Of a stretch of DNA of 64,000 nucleotides, positions 25,081 through 33,840 are shown piece after piece. The first letter of the stretch is position 1; each line of letters begins with the position of its first letter. The notes below the pieces were generated by a model that worked only from the letters and a program-made list of their open reading frames with translations, did not search any database and was not told the origin of the DNA. The translations under genes and the position numbers were made by a program. The stretch spans positions 5,814 through 69,813 of the forward strand of contig NZ_LMUH01000008.1 in the NCBI RefSeq assembly GCF_009766105.1, in the 5' to 3' direction. This stretch comes from Granulicella sp. S156. GTDB lineage: Bacteria; Acidobacteriota; Terriglobia; Terriglobales; Acidobacteriaceae.

Positions 25081-26532
25081 ATGAGCGTTTCCAGGCTACG
25101 GTTCATCGTTTGTTTTGCTTTGTGCTGCGGAATAGCCGGACCTGCGCTCGCCTGGCAGACAGGCCCTATCCCTCCAGGCAGACGGATTTATGTCGAGCCG
25201 TTCGCTACCCGGGAGGGCTCCGAGAAGTTTCGCGAGGGCATCGTTTCGGAACTTCGCAAGATGAAGTCTGTGTCGCTTGCTGCAGATGAATCGAGTGCGG
25301 ACGAAATCCTTGGGGGTGGTGGCGAGGTCTGGATCAAAGGATACCGAAGCCACAACCCGCAGTTAGGCAAGGTGGCACCCAACGGCACACCCATCTATAC
25401 AGGTTTCCTCTCGATTGAATTGAGAGACAAGAACGGCCAGACGTTATGGTCCTACCTGGCGACACCACCAGCGGCGTCCGGAGATGTATCCAAAGATCTC
25501 TCACTGCTGATTGCAAAGAAGCTGAATGAAGCCCTGGAACAGGGCGAAGCGCCGATCTACAGCACATCTCCGTCCCAGCCAACGACGCTCTTGTCAGGAG
25601 CTGGTGCTACCTTTCCCTTCCCTGTCTATGAGAAGTGGTTTACAAACTATCGGCGCGAGAATTCCGCGGTACAGATTACGTATGAACCCATCGGGTCCGC
25701 AGCAGGAGTCCGCAAGCTACTTTCAAACAGCGTTGATTTCGGAGCTTCGGATAGCCCTGAGGTGATCCACGATCTTGCGCCGGGAGACGACGATAAGTAT
25801 CTGTTTCTTCCGTCGGTGGTCGGTGCGGTGGTGCCAGTAGTCAATCTGCCCGGCGTGCAAGGCGATATCGCATTCACACCCGAGGCGTTGGCCGGGATTT
25901 ATCTGGGGAAGATCAAGAAGTGGAACGATCCGATTTTAGCCCGCAGCAATAAGAACCTTCGCCTTCCCGATCTGGATATCGTGGTTGTTCATCGCGCCGA
26001 TGGAAGCGGCACCAGCTATGCGTGGACTGACTTCCTCTCAAAGACCAACTCCGAGTGGAAGACCGAGGTTGGTACAAGCCTGACTCCAAAGTGGCCAGTA
26101 GGACAGGAAGCAAATGGGAATGACGGGGTATCCAAATTGGTGAGCGAGCAGAGCGGCTCCATCGGGTACGTTGAGTTTATTTACGCCTTGCAGAATCACC
26201 TCAGCTACGGCAGAGTGCGAAATCGAAATGGTGAGTTTATCGCGGCCAGCTTGGAAAGCATCGCGGCGGCTGCGAGCCGTTCCACAAAGCTTGATCATGC
26301 CTTTAAAGTCTCCATCGTGGATGCTCCCGGTGCAGGCGTTTATCCCATCAGCTCTTTTACCTGGATGGTTATCCCTGCCCATATGGAGGACGACACCAAA
26401 CGGAAGGCGCTCACCGGGTTCCTTGCATGGATGCTGGGGTCTGCGCAGCGTCAGGCAGCTGCTTTGGGCTACCTCCCTATCCCAAAGGACTTGGTCACAG
26501 AGGAAAAGGCGGCAATCGCGAGGCTTCACTAG
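25081..26532 (+). CDS. PstS-like substrate-binding protein with N-terminal extension
   Basis: This is a 483-residue exported protein. A signal peptide (to about ALAWQ) is followed by about 140 residues of unknown domain. That domain has IYVEPFATREGSEKFREGIVSELRKMKSV and LWSYLATPP and resembles a lipoprotein-like alpha/beta domain. From about 175 it is a periplasmic phosphate-binding-protein fold: LSGAGATFPFPVYEKWF, YEPIGSAAGVRKLLSNSVDFGASDSP, LAGIYLGKIKKWNDP, VVHRADGSGTSYAWTDFLS and SIGYVEF. These match PstS phosphate-contact loops. A GGAGGAG lies 10 nt upstream of the ATG. No pstC, pstA or pstB gene is present, so it is an orphan binding protein linked to two outer-membrane proteins. The N-terminal fusion is unusual. 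Confidence 0.85.
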   Translation: MSVSRLRFIVCFALCCGIAGPALAWQTGPIPPGRRIYVEPFATREGSEKFREGIVSELRKMKSVSLAADESSADEILGGGGEVWIKGYRSHNPQLGKVAPNGTPIYTGFLSIELRDKNGQTLWSYLATPPAASGDVSKDLSLLIAKKLNEALEQGEAPIYSTSPSQPTTLLSGAGATFPFPVYEKWFTNYRRENSAVQITYEPIGSAAGVRKLLSNSVDFGASDSPEVIHDLAPGDDDKYLFLPSVVGAVVPVVNLPGVQGDIAFTPEALAGIYLGKIKKWNDPILARSNKNLRLPDLDIVVVHRADGSGTSYAWTDFLSKTNSEWKTEVGTSLTPKWPVGQEANGNDGVSKLVSEQSGSIGYVEFIYALQNHLSYGRVRNRNGEFIAASLESIAAAASRSTKLDHAFKVSIVDAPGAGVYPISSFTWMVIPAHMEDDTKRKALTGFLAWMLGSAQRQAAALGYLPIPKDLVTEEKAAIARLH

Positions 26533-26566
26533 GAGCACGCAAAGATGAAGTTCGTGCCCCTATAAT

Positions 26567-28156
26567 TTGGGTTTGAGCGCCGAATCCAATCGCACATCCA
26601 CAAAGATGCCTGCACTGGCTGTTGCTGCCGGCATTCTGCTTAGTCGAGTTGTCGGGTTAGTACGCGACCGTGCTTTTGCCCACTACTTCGGCAACTCCGA
26701 CGCCGCCGATGCCTTCCGTGCCGCGTTTCGAATTCCAAACTTTCTACAGAATCTCTTTGGAGAGGGCGTGCTGTCTGCGTCCTTCATCCCGGTCTATGCC
26801 CGTCTGAACGCAGAGGGCCACAAAAAAGAGGCCGCGCAACTAGCCGAAGCAGTGTTTGCGCTTCTCCTCTTCATTACGACGATCTTAGTTGTTGCGGGGA
26901 TCTTCGCTACGCCCTGGTTGATCGATCTCATCGCGCCCGGATTCCATGGCGAGAAACGTCTGCTCACCATCCAACTGGTTCAGGTTCTCTTCCCGGGTGC
27001 TGCCCTGCTGGTGCTCTCTGCATGGTGCCTGGGCATATTGAACAGCCATCACAAGTTCTTTCTCTCGTACGCCGCTCCTGTCATTTGGAACGTGGCCATG
27101 ATAGCCGCCTTGATCTGGGGCGGACGCCAACAACACACCGAATCGCGCCTAGCAGTGATGCTTGCCGTTGGCTCAGTCATCGGCAGCGGACTTCAGTTCG
27201 TCGTGCAACTTCCAACCGTGTTGCGATTCCTGAGACCACTGCACCTGCACCCTGATCTCACCACCATCCATGTGCGCGGGGTTGCCCGCAATTTTTTCCC
27301 GGTATTCCTTAGCCGGGGCGTGGTGCAGATAAGTGCCTACATCGACTCGTGGCTGGCGAGTTTTCTCGGTACTGGAGCCGTCTCCGCGCTGGGGTATGCG
27401 CAAACGCTCTACACGCTGCCGGTCAGCCTGTTCGGTATGGCCGTCTCAGCCGCTGAGTTGCCTGCTATGTCCAGCGCCCTGGGCACGCCAGCTGAAATTG
27501 CCGACGCACTTCGCCAACGCCTCACGCAGGGACTACAGCAGATCTCCTTTTTCGTCATACCGTCCGCCGTCGCGTTCGTCCTGCTCGGCGACGTGATTGT
27601 CGCTACTATCTATCGTTCTGGACACTTCCAAGCGGGGGATGTGCTCTATGTCTGGGGAGTTCTGGCGGGCTCCGCTGTGGGCCTGCTCGCATCTACTTCG
27701 GGACGGCTCTATTCCTCGGCGTTCTATGCGCTACGCAACACGCGCACACCGCTCAAGTTCGCCGTTCTCCGGGTTACGCTCACACTGGGTCTAGGCTATC
27801 TCTGCGCGCTGCCGTTGCCGCGGCACCTTGGCCTAGACCAACGCTGGGGTACCGCAGGTCTTACTCTCTCGGCCGGTATTGCGGGTTGGCTGGAGTTTCT
27901 TCTGCTGCGCAACGCTCTGCACAAACAGATTGGGAAAGTACAATCATCGGGATCGCGCATTGCCAAGTTATGGCTCGTCGCACTGGTTGCGGCAACTATC
28001 AGTTTTGGCATAAAGAGGGTACTTCCATTTCACGCGCCGTTGCTCTTAGGGCCCAGCGTTCTCCTCTGTTATGGAGCGATCTATCTTGGTGTGACGCAGG
28101 GACTAGGTATTGCCAGCCTGGGTGCGGTCGGACGTTTGTTCGCGCGTCGTCGGTGA
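26567..28156 (+). CDS. murJ: Lipid II flippase MurJ
   Basis: MurJ moves lipid II across the inner membrane during peptidoglycan synthesis. The protein of about 529 residues has the usual 13-14 membrane helices. Near the start are LLSRVVGLVRDRAFAHYFGNSDAADAF and RIPNFLQNLFGEGVLSASFIPVYA, the conserved first helices with the arginine that lines the cavity. The start is uncertain: TTG at 26567, TTG at 26573 and ATG at 26606 are all in frame. A TATAAT at 26561-26566 could be a promoter -10 box, which would favour the later starts. It follows the PstS-like gene by 34 nt but is functionally unrelated. Confidence 0.95.
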   Translation: MGLSAESNRTSTKMPALAVAAGILLSRVVGLVRDRAFAHYFGNSDAADAFRAAFRIPNFLQNLFGEGVLSASFIPVYARLNAEGHKKEAAQLAEAVFALLLFITTILVVAGIFATPWLIDLIAPGFHGEKRLLTIQLVQVLFPGAALLVLSAWCLGILNSHHKFFLSYAAPVIWNVAMIAALIWGGRQQHTESRLAVMLAVGSVIGSGLQFVVQLPTVLRFLRPLHLHPDLTTIHVRGVARNFFPVFLSRGVVQISAYIDSWLASFLGTGAVSALGYAQTLYTLPVSLFGMAVSAAELPAMSSALGTPAEIADALRQRLTQGLQQISFFVIPSAVAFVLLGDVIVATIYRSGHFQAGDVLYVWGVLAGSAVGLLASTSGRLYSSAFYALRNTRTPLKFAVLRVTLTLGLGYLCALPLPRHLGLDQRWGTAGLTLSAGIAGWLEFLLLRNALHKQIGKVQSSGSRIAKLWLVALVAATISFGIKRVLPFHAPLLLGPSVLLCYGAIYLGVTQGLGIASLGAVGRLFARRR

Positions 28157-28190
28157 GTCGTGGCATTTGTTTGCGCACCTTGGCGGGTGG

Positions 28191-28310
28191 CAAGCGTTCT
28201 GGTTGAAAAGGTACTGACGACATCGGTGAGGCAGAATGTTTCGGGGTTCTTCGACTCCGCAACTCGCAAAGTACGCGAGTCGCTTCGCTCAGAATGACGA
28301 ACTTATAGGG
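28191..28310. repeat. Dispersed ~118-nt intergenic repeat, copy 2
   Basis: This is the second copy of the repeat at 21848-21965, in the same orientation. The right half is nearly identical (CTTCGACTCCGCAACTCGC... to ...CTTCGCTCAGAATGACG). The hairpin is kept as GCAACTCGC/GCGAGTCGC, with one G-T pair. It sits in the gap between the convergent murJ and SnoaL-like genes. Confidence 0.7.
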
Positions 28311-28329
28311 GAATAAAAGCAGCTCTATT

Positions 28330-28349
28330 CCGTGGCCTAAAGGCTGCGG
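28330..28349. repeat. TAAA-loop hairpin repeat, single copy
   Basis: CCGTGGCC-TAAA-GGCTGCGG is an 8-bp-arm hairpin (two G-T type pairs) of the same family as 37113-37131 and 42556-42575. It is followed by GCTCCC as in the copy at 42556. It ends 8 nt before the stop of the SnoaL-like gene. Confidence 0.6.
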
Positions 28350-28356
28350 CTCCCAT

Positions 28357-28725
28357 TCACGCTTGTTCGCCGAGATAATAAGCCCTGACGTTTACGGCCT
28401 GTTGGTTGGTGTTTAGCTCGACCACGTCAAGAACACGATTGCCGTTATCTCGCCTGTACAGCACCGCGTAACCGCTCGGCGAGAGAAATATTTCTTCAAG
28501 CTCAAAGTACAGCTTCGGAGCGAGTTCCAGCCCGATACGGAAGTGCTCTCGAAGTTCGTTAGCTCCGTGCAGTCTTCCGTCCGGACGGTTCCACCGCCGA
28601 ACTACGGTGTTTGCTTCGAATTCGACAGAGGGCGCGTAGTGCGCCATGATTCGATCGAGATCTCTGGAGTTCCAGGACTCAATCCATTCTTCTATCAGTA
28701 GTCGATGACTTTTCTCGACTCCCAT
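28357..28725 (-). CDS. SnoaL-like / NTF2-fold protein
   Basis: This small 122-residue cytosolic protein belongs to the NTF2-like superfamily. The pattern HRLLIEEWIESWNSRDLDRIMAHYAP followed by VEFEANTVVRRWNRPDGRLHGANELREHF matches SnoaL-like domains: paired helices, a curved sheet, and a pocket opening formed around the 'G.E.IR.HF' segment. Members include polyketide cyclases, isomerases and many binding proteins. No catalytic residues can be assigned. The start ATG has a GGGAGGA 5 nt upstream. It is convergent with murJ and is not in an operon. Confidence 0.85.
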   Translation of the reverse strand: MGVEKSHRLLIEEWIESWNSRDLDRIMAHYAPSVEFEANTVVRRWNRPDGRLHGANELREHFRIGLELAPKLYFELEEIFLSPSGYAVLYRRDNGNRVLDVVELNTNQQAVNVRAYYLGEQA

Positions 28726-28974
28726 TCATGTCCTCCCTTTGGCTTAGCTTCCTAAGAATAAATAGAGATCGATGAATCAGAGATTCTCGGCGGGCGATAT
28801 CTGCGGTTGCACCCAGTGCAGAAATACTTGACTATCTACTATGACGAATGCTACATAGGGTAACAGCAGGAACATTGGCGTCTTGCCCTACGTAAGACAC
28901 AAATGTCTGCTCTTGTTCGTCGAGTCTCCGCAACATCGGAGTTGAGTCAACAAACACGTGCCTGAGGATTCTTC

Positions 28975-31848
28975 ATGCGTCGGATGCAACTACGGCCCTC
29001 TCTTAGATCGGTACTTGGAATCCTCACGGTGTTCTTTATGGCTCTTGCTCCCTGCTCGGTCTGCGCGCAGGCGACGGGTGGGATCCGCGGTTCGGTGCTC
29101 GACCCAAGCAGTGCTGTCATTCCTGGGGCCACGATCACGCTGACAAGAGGCAGCGAAATCCGTAAGACCACCTCGGGTTCGGACGGCTCCTACTCTCTTC
29201 GCGATCTGGAGCCTGGCAGCTACCGGATCGCGGTCAAGGCTCCCGGATTCGTGCTTCCGCCAGACACAACGGTCACGATCGCATCGGGTCATACCAGGCA
29301 GCTTAACCTCACTCTCTCCATCGCCGTTGAACAGGAGAACGTGCAGGTCAATGGACAATCTTCCGGTGTCAGCGTCTCTCCCGATGAAAACGCCGGGGCT
29401 ATCGTCATCAAAGGCAGCGATCTGGATGCGCTCTCGGACGACCCTAATGAATTGCAAAATGAGCTGCAGGCGCTGGCCGGGCCGGCAGCGGGTCCCGATG
29501 GCGGGCAGATCTACATCGATGGATTCTCCGGGGGCCAGCTTCCGCCCAAATCATCGATCCGGGAGATCCGGGTCAACCAGAACCCCTTCTCTGCTGAGTT
29601 CGACCACATCGGCTATGGGCGGGTTGAAATTCTTACCAAGCCCGGCTCGGACAAATTCGGCGGCCACATCACGTCGCTCGCAACCGATTCCGCGCTCAAC
29701 ACGAACAACGCACTGGTTCCTGACACCCCCGCATATCACCTCTACTTTCTTCAGAGCGATGTCACAGGCCCACTCACCAAGCATTCTTCCTATTTCATCA
29801 GCGTTTTCGGTATGCGGCGGCAGACGCAAAGCATCATCGACGCGACCAACCCATCGAACGTATCGACACAGCTCCTCGCGACCAGTCCCAATCCGTCGTC
29901 CATACTGGACATCGACCCGCGCATTGATTTCCAGGCAGGCGCGAACAACACCTTTTCCATCCGCGATGCCTTCCACCGCAACGTGGCCTCCGGCAACGGT
30001 GTCGGCAACCTGAACCTGACAAGCCAGGCACTCAATGCAACGAACTATGAGAACGCCCTGCAGATCAGCGACACGATCGTCGTCAATCCGCACCTTATCA
30101 ACGAGACACATTTTCAGTGGCGACATATACGAAACAATCAGTACGCGACTGTCACGACACCAACGCAAACGGTGCAAGGCGCATTTACCACCGGCGGCAA
30201 CTATGCCGGCACCAATACGGATCACCAGGATGTATTGGAACTGCAGAATTACTCCACCGCCACCGCGAGCAAACATACCATCCGCTTCGGCACCCGGCTT
30301 CGCTCTTACCGCGACGCCAATGTGACAACTTCAGGTAAGAACGGTCAGTACAACTTCCAGAACACCTCGCAATACGAGGCCTGCCTTCAACCATCCAGCC
30401 AAAGCTGTGCGCCAGACCAGTACCAGGCGGTAGTCATTAATAATCCGCTCGCACGCGCCCTGATCTTTGACGCGGCGCTTTTCTATCAGGACGATTGGCG
30501 CGTCAATCCCGGCCTCACCTTCAGCTATGGTTTGCGGTATGAAGGCCAGAATCGCATCCGCGATCACGCAGACTTTGCACCGCGCCTCGCTGTAGCCTGG
30601 GCTCCGCACTTCGACAGCAAGAAGCCACCCAAGACGGTCCTGCGCGCAGGTTACGGCTGGTTTTACAGCCGCTTCACTATGCCGGGCCAGTTAGGTTCAG
30701 GTACGGGTACGCCCTACGTCATTCAGGCCATTCACCAGAACGGAGTCAATCAACAGTCCTACGTCATCAATAATCTGCAGCCGCAGCCCGGGGGCTACAA
30801 CCTGGATGTGTCTCTCCCCGCGAGTACGCTACAGAGCTATCCCGGTTCGACGCCCGCCATCTACACGATCGACCCGCACTTTCATGCTGCTCTTAATATG
30901 CAGGGCGGCGTCGGTGTCGACCGCACACTCTGGAAAAATGCCACGTGCAACGTTACGTATCTCTTCACGCGCGGTGTGCACCAGTATCTTACGAATGTCG
31001 TCACGGCGCCTGCGTTCGATGCGAGCAGCTACACGATCACCGGCACGGCGCCCGCGGTCTACAACAACCAGTTCCAGTCCGGCGGCATCTTCAACGAAAA
31101 CCAGATCACCGCTACGTTCGGTACGCATTACAAGAAACTCAGCATCAACGCCAACTACGCCTTCAGCGATGCGAAGAGCGATACCTCCGGCGTAACGTAC
31201 GTCCCTTCTGTAGCTCAAAATCCCGGACTCGACTATGGGCGCGCCAGCTTCAGCATTCACAACCGGCTTTTCCTGCTTGCGACCTACACAGCACCGCATG
31301 GCATCACCATTGCGCCGCTACTCGCAGCGCAGTCCGGCACTCCCTATAACATCACCATCGGCGACGACCTGACCGGCAACAATCAATACAACGCACGGCC
31401 CACCTATGGAACCTGCGGCGCAGCGGATGTCGTCTCGACACCCTTCGGCTGCCTGGATGAGAACCCAGCTGGAAAAAATGAACAGATAATCCCCTACAAC
31501 GTTGGTACGGGTCCGACAAATGTCATGTTTCACATACGTGTCAGCAAAGCTATCGGCATTGGTCCTCATATCAAGACACAGACCGGAGGCCCTAACGGAC
31601 AGACGGGTGGAGGAGCGCTGAGCGGCAATCAGCAACAGGTCAAGCTCGACGCGAGCGTCCCACGGCGTTACAACCTGACTTTTATCGCCGGCGCACTCAA
31701 CGTGTTCAACCTCGACAATCGCGGAACCCCGAACGGTACCCTCAAGTCTCCCCTCTTTGGTCAATCCGTCACCCTCGCAAGCGGGCCCTTCGGCTCGCCA
31801 GCACCAGGAAATCGCGTCGTCTTTCTGCAAGCGCTCTTCAGCTTCTGA
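28975..31848 (+). CDS. TonB-dependent receptor with carboxypeptidase-regulatory N-domain
   Basis: This is the second large receptor of the window (957 residues). A signal peptide (to about VCAQA) is followed by a carboxypeptidase-regulatory-like domain (TGGIRGSVLDPSSAVIPGATITL...DGSYSLRDLEPGSYRIAV). Then come a plug-like domain (AGAIVIKGSDLDALSDDPNELQNEL, GGQIYIDGFSGGQLPPKSSIREIRVNQNPFSAEFDHIGYGRVEILTKPGS) and a barrel ending with aromatic-rich FLQALFSF. It differs from the receptor at 18004 in a shorter plug and barrel. TGAGGA lies upstream of the ATG. The next plus-strand genes are a membrane hydroxylase and a YqcI/YcgG protein, with no clear functional tie. Confidence 0.88.
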   Translation: MRRMQLRPSLRSVLGILTVFFMALAPCSVCAQATGGIRGSVLDPSSAVIPGATITLTRGSEIRKTTSGSDGSYSLRDLEPGSYRIAVKAPGFVLPPDTTVTIASGHTRQLNLTLSIAVEQENVQVNGQSSGVSVSPDENAGAIVIKGSDLDALSDDPNELQNELQALAGPAAGPDGGQIYIDGFSGGQLPPKSSIREIRVNQNPFSAEFDHIGYGRVEILTKPGSDKFGGHITSLATDSALNTNNALVPDTPAYHLYFLQSDVTGPLTKHSSYFISVFGMRRQTQSIIDATNPSNVSTQLLATSPNPSSILDIDPRIDFQAGANNTFSIRDAFHRNVASGNGVGNLNLTSQALNATNYENALQISDTIVVNPHLINETHFQWRHIRNNQYATVTTPTQTVQGAFTTGGNYAGTNTDHQDVLELQNYSTATASKHTIRFGTRLRSYRDANVTTSGKNGQYNFQNTSQYEACLQPSSQSCAPDQYQAVVINNPLARALIFDAALFYQDDWRVNPGLTFSYGLRYEGQNRIRDHADFAPRLAVAWAPHFDSKKPPKTVLRAGYGWFYSRFTMPGQLGSGTGTPYVIQAIHQNGVNQQSYVINNLQPQPGGYNLDVSLPASTLQSYPGSTPAIYTIDPHFHAALNMQGGVGVDRTLWKNATCNVTYLFTRGVHQYLTNVVTAPAFDASSYTITGTAPAVYNNQFQSGGIFNENQITATFGTHYKKLSINANYAFSDAKSDTSGVTYVPSVAQNPGLDYGRASFSIHNRLFLLATYTAPHGITIAPLLAAQSGTPYNITIGDDLTGNNQYNARPTYGTCGAADVVSTPFGCLDENPAGKNEQIIPYNVGTGPTNVMFHIRVSKAIGIGPHIKTQTGGPNGQTGGGALSGNQQQVKLDASVPRRYNLTFIAGALNVFNLDNRGTPNGTLKSPLFGQSVTLASGPFGSPAPGNRVVFLQALFSF

Positions 31849-32083
31849 GACTTCCGCAGAGGCTAGCCCTCGATTTGTGCTTGCCCAGGACAGGTGCTCA
31901 ACGCTTCGAGCGAAATGTTGTTCGCTGCACAAATGCGCGGGTTCCCTGCAAATCGCTGGAATGCCAGCCTTGGAGGTGTCAACGTGGCAGATGAGAGGGC
32001 CCAGAGCACCCAGGTCGAAGACGTACTACAGCCGGTTGCGACGTGGCTGTGACTGAACGTTGCGAAAAGTGGAGGACGACAGG

Positions 32084-33052
32084 ATGTGGATGCGTCACGC
32101 CAACCCGTTGAGCGCGGCGAACGTTGACTGCATACTCAGAACTATTCAATCGTCTCTGGCAAGACTTGGGTTCGGGCCATACAGCCATGCCGCTTCTCTA
32201 TGGGTGTTCTTTGCTGGATGCGGGGTCGCCGAACTGTCTATCAGCTTTCTCATCTGTACTCCTCTCGAGCGATTTTGGCCGCTAACCAATTGGCCGAAAC
32301 GAAACTCTATCGCTGCGGATGTAGCCTATGCGTTTTTCGTCCGCATCGTCTTGTTTCCGCTCATCGCCTACTTTGAATTCCATTGGCTGCGCCAAACTCT
32401 GGATGGGTTTCTGCATGCCCGTGCCATTACCCCGCTGTCGCTTACGGAGTTGATCCCGAAACTCGCTTCCTGGCCCGCCATTGCCTTCATCGCAAACTTC
32501 GCGATTCTCGATCTCGCCGACTATTGGCGTCACCGTTTGTCTCACCGGATTGGGTGGTGGTATGGAATCCACTCACTGCATCATGCCGAGGAGCAGTTGA
32601 CCTTCTGGTCTGACGACCGGTCGCATGTTCTTGAAGACGCCATCACCTATGTGTGGCTCATCGCTGTGGGGCTGGCCATCGGTGTTCCCTCGATGCAGTT
32701 TCCCTTCCTGATTCTCTGCTTCCGGTTTCTCGGCAGCATCTCTCACGCAAACACAAGGGTCGGTTATGGATGGCTCGGAGAACACATATTCGTCTCCCCG
32801 CAATTTCATCGTACGCACCATGCACTGCGTGCCGCTGGAAGGCGCAGTTGCAACTTCGGAACGGCTTTGTCCTTATGGGACTTCTCTTTTCGGACCGCCA
32901 GGTTTCGCGACCATACCGTTGAAACCGGCGATGCCGGGGCCGAACCAGCTCTAGTCAACGGCTCATGGGGCGAACAGCAGCTTGCAGGTTTTCGCCGCAT
33001 GGCCCGCTTAGCACGGCGAGGGAAGAAGACGCCCGCCCCGAGGACAACATGA
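32084..33052 (+). CDS. Sterol desaturase / fatty acid hydroxylase family protein
   Basis: This is a di-iron membrane oxygenase of the FA-hydroxylase superfamily, about 322 residues with four to six membrane helices. The histidine clusters are present in order: HRLSH (in LADYWRHRLSHRI), HSLHHAEE and, after a gap, FHRTHH. These ligate two irons and act on lipids, sterols or carotenoid-like substrates. The frame opens at a TTG at 32060, but the ATG at 32084 is chosen because GGAGG lies 8 nt before it. The stop overlaps the following gene's start (ATGA), so both are translated together. The C-terminal 60 residues are basic and poorly conserved. Confidence 0.85.
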   Translation: MWMRHANPLSAANVDCILRTIQSSLARLGFGPYSHAASLWVFFAGCGVAELSISFLICTPLERFWPLTNWPKRNSIAADVAYAFFVRIVLFPLIAYFEFHWLRQTLDGFLHARAITPLSLTELIPKLASWPAIAFIANFAILDLADYWRHRLSHRIGWWYGIHSLHHAEEQLTFWSDDRSHVLEDAITYVWLIAVGLAIGVPSMQFPFLILCFRFLGSISHANTRVGYGWLGEHIFVSPQFHRTHHALRAAGRRSCNFGTALSLWDFSFRTARFRDHTVETGDAGAEPALVNGSWGEQQLAGFRRMARLARRGKKTPAPRTT

Positions 33053-33789
33053 TCTCTACTACTCCCCAGGATTGGATGGGCCGTGTTCTCGATCAAAGCA
33101 AGCTGGGAGTCTCTGTGGAGGATGCCTGGAAGCTGGAGGCGTATGAGCAATACAAAGCCAGGCTTCGCGCTCCGGAGTATCCATGTTTCTTCGGCCAAAG
33201 CGGCGAAGCGCGGGGCGAAATGCTCTACACGTTCATTAAGGAGGGCGGCCTTGATGAATTTGTCACGAACATGCGGCGGTTTGTCAGCCTCATCGCTGCA
33301 CCTCCCCATGAGCGCTCGAGTCTGGCTGCATTCTTCGCGCCCGATACCTCGATTACGGACCACACGTCTTTTGTCGCGCACTTTTGGCAGATACTGCAGT
33401 TCCTTCATGATCACGACAGCAATCCAATTGCAGACAAGACACCCGATCATCCGCTTTGGGAGTTCTCGTTTGAGCGCTGCGAGATGTTTGTCGTTGGAGC
33501 GTCCCCTACCTACCAGCACCGACGTAGCAGAAATCTGGGTCCAGGTATCGTGCTCGTGTTCCAACCCAGGTCTCTTTTTATTGATCCGGAAACGTCGCAA
33601 CCGATCGCTGCATCGGTCCGGCAACGCATTCACAAGCGCATGCTGGCTTATGACGGGATGACAGTACATCCCGACATAGGGTTTTACGGGAGCGCCGGCA
33701 ATCGCGAATGGAAACAGTACGCACTTCCTGACGACAACGAACCGGAAACTGGCGTCTGCCCATTCCATACGAGCATGAGTCATGCGTAA
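33049..33789 (+). CDS. YqcI/YcgG family protein
   Basis: This 246-residue cytosolic protein belongs to the YqcI/YcgG family, whose function is not well established. The family blocks are visible: YPCFFGQSGEARGEMLYTFI, a central FWQILQFLHDHD and WEFSFERCEMFVVGASPTYQHRRSRNLGPGIVLVFQPR, and a Cys-containing C-terminus GVCPFH. Conserved Cys and His residues suggest a metal or heme site, but this is inference. The ATG at 33049 overlaps the hydroxylase stop (ATGA), so the pair is translationally coupled. It may be an accessory or redox partner of that enzyme. Confidence 0.8.
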   Translation: MISTTPQDWMGRVLDQSKLGVSVEDAWKLEAYEQYKARLRAPEYPCFFGQSGEARGEMLYTFIKEGGLDEFVTNMRRFVSLIAAPPHERSSLAAFFAPDTSITDHTSFVAHFWQILQFLHDHDSNPIADKTPDHPLWEFSFERCEMFVVGASPTYQHRRSRNLGPGIVLVFQPRSLFIDPETSQPIAASVRQRIHKRMLAYDGMTVHPDIGFYGSAGNREWKQYALPDDNEPETGVCPFHTSMSHA

Positions 33790-33840
33790 CTGACATATCG
33801 CATTCTCTCGAAGTGATGTGACCAGCCGCTTCGCAATTCA

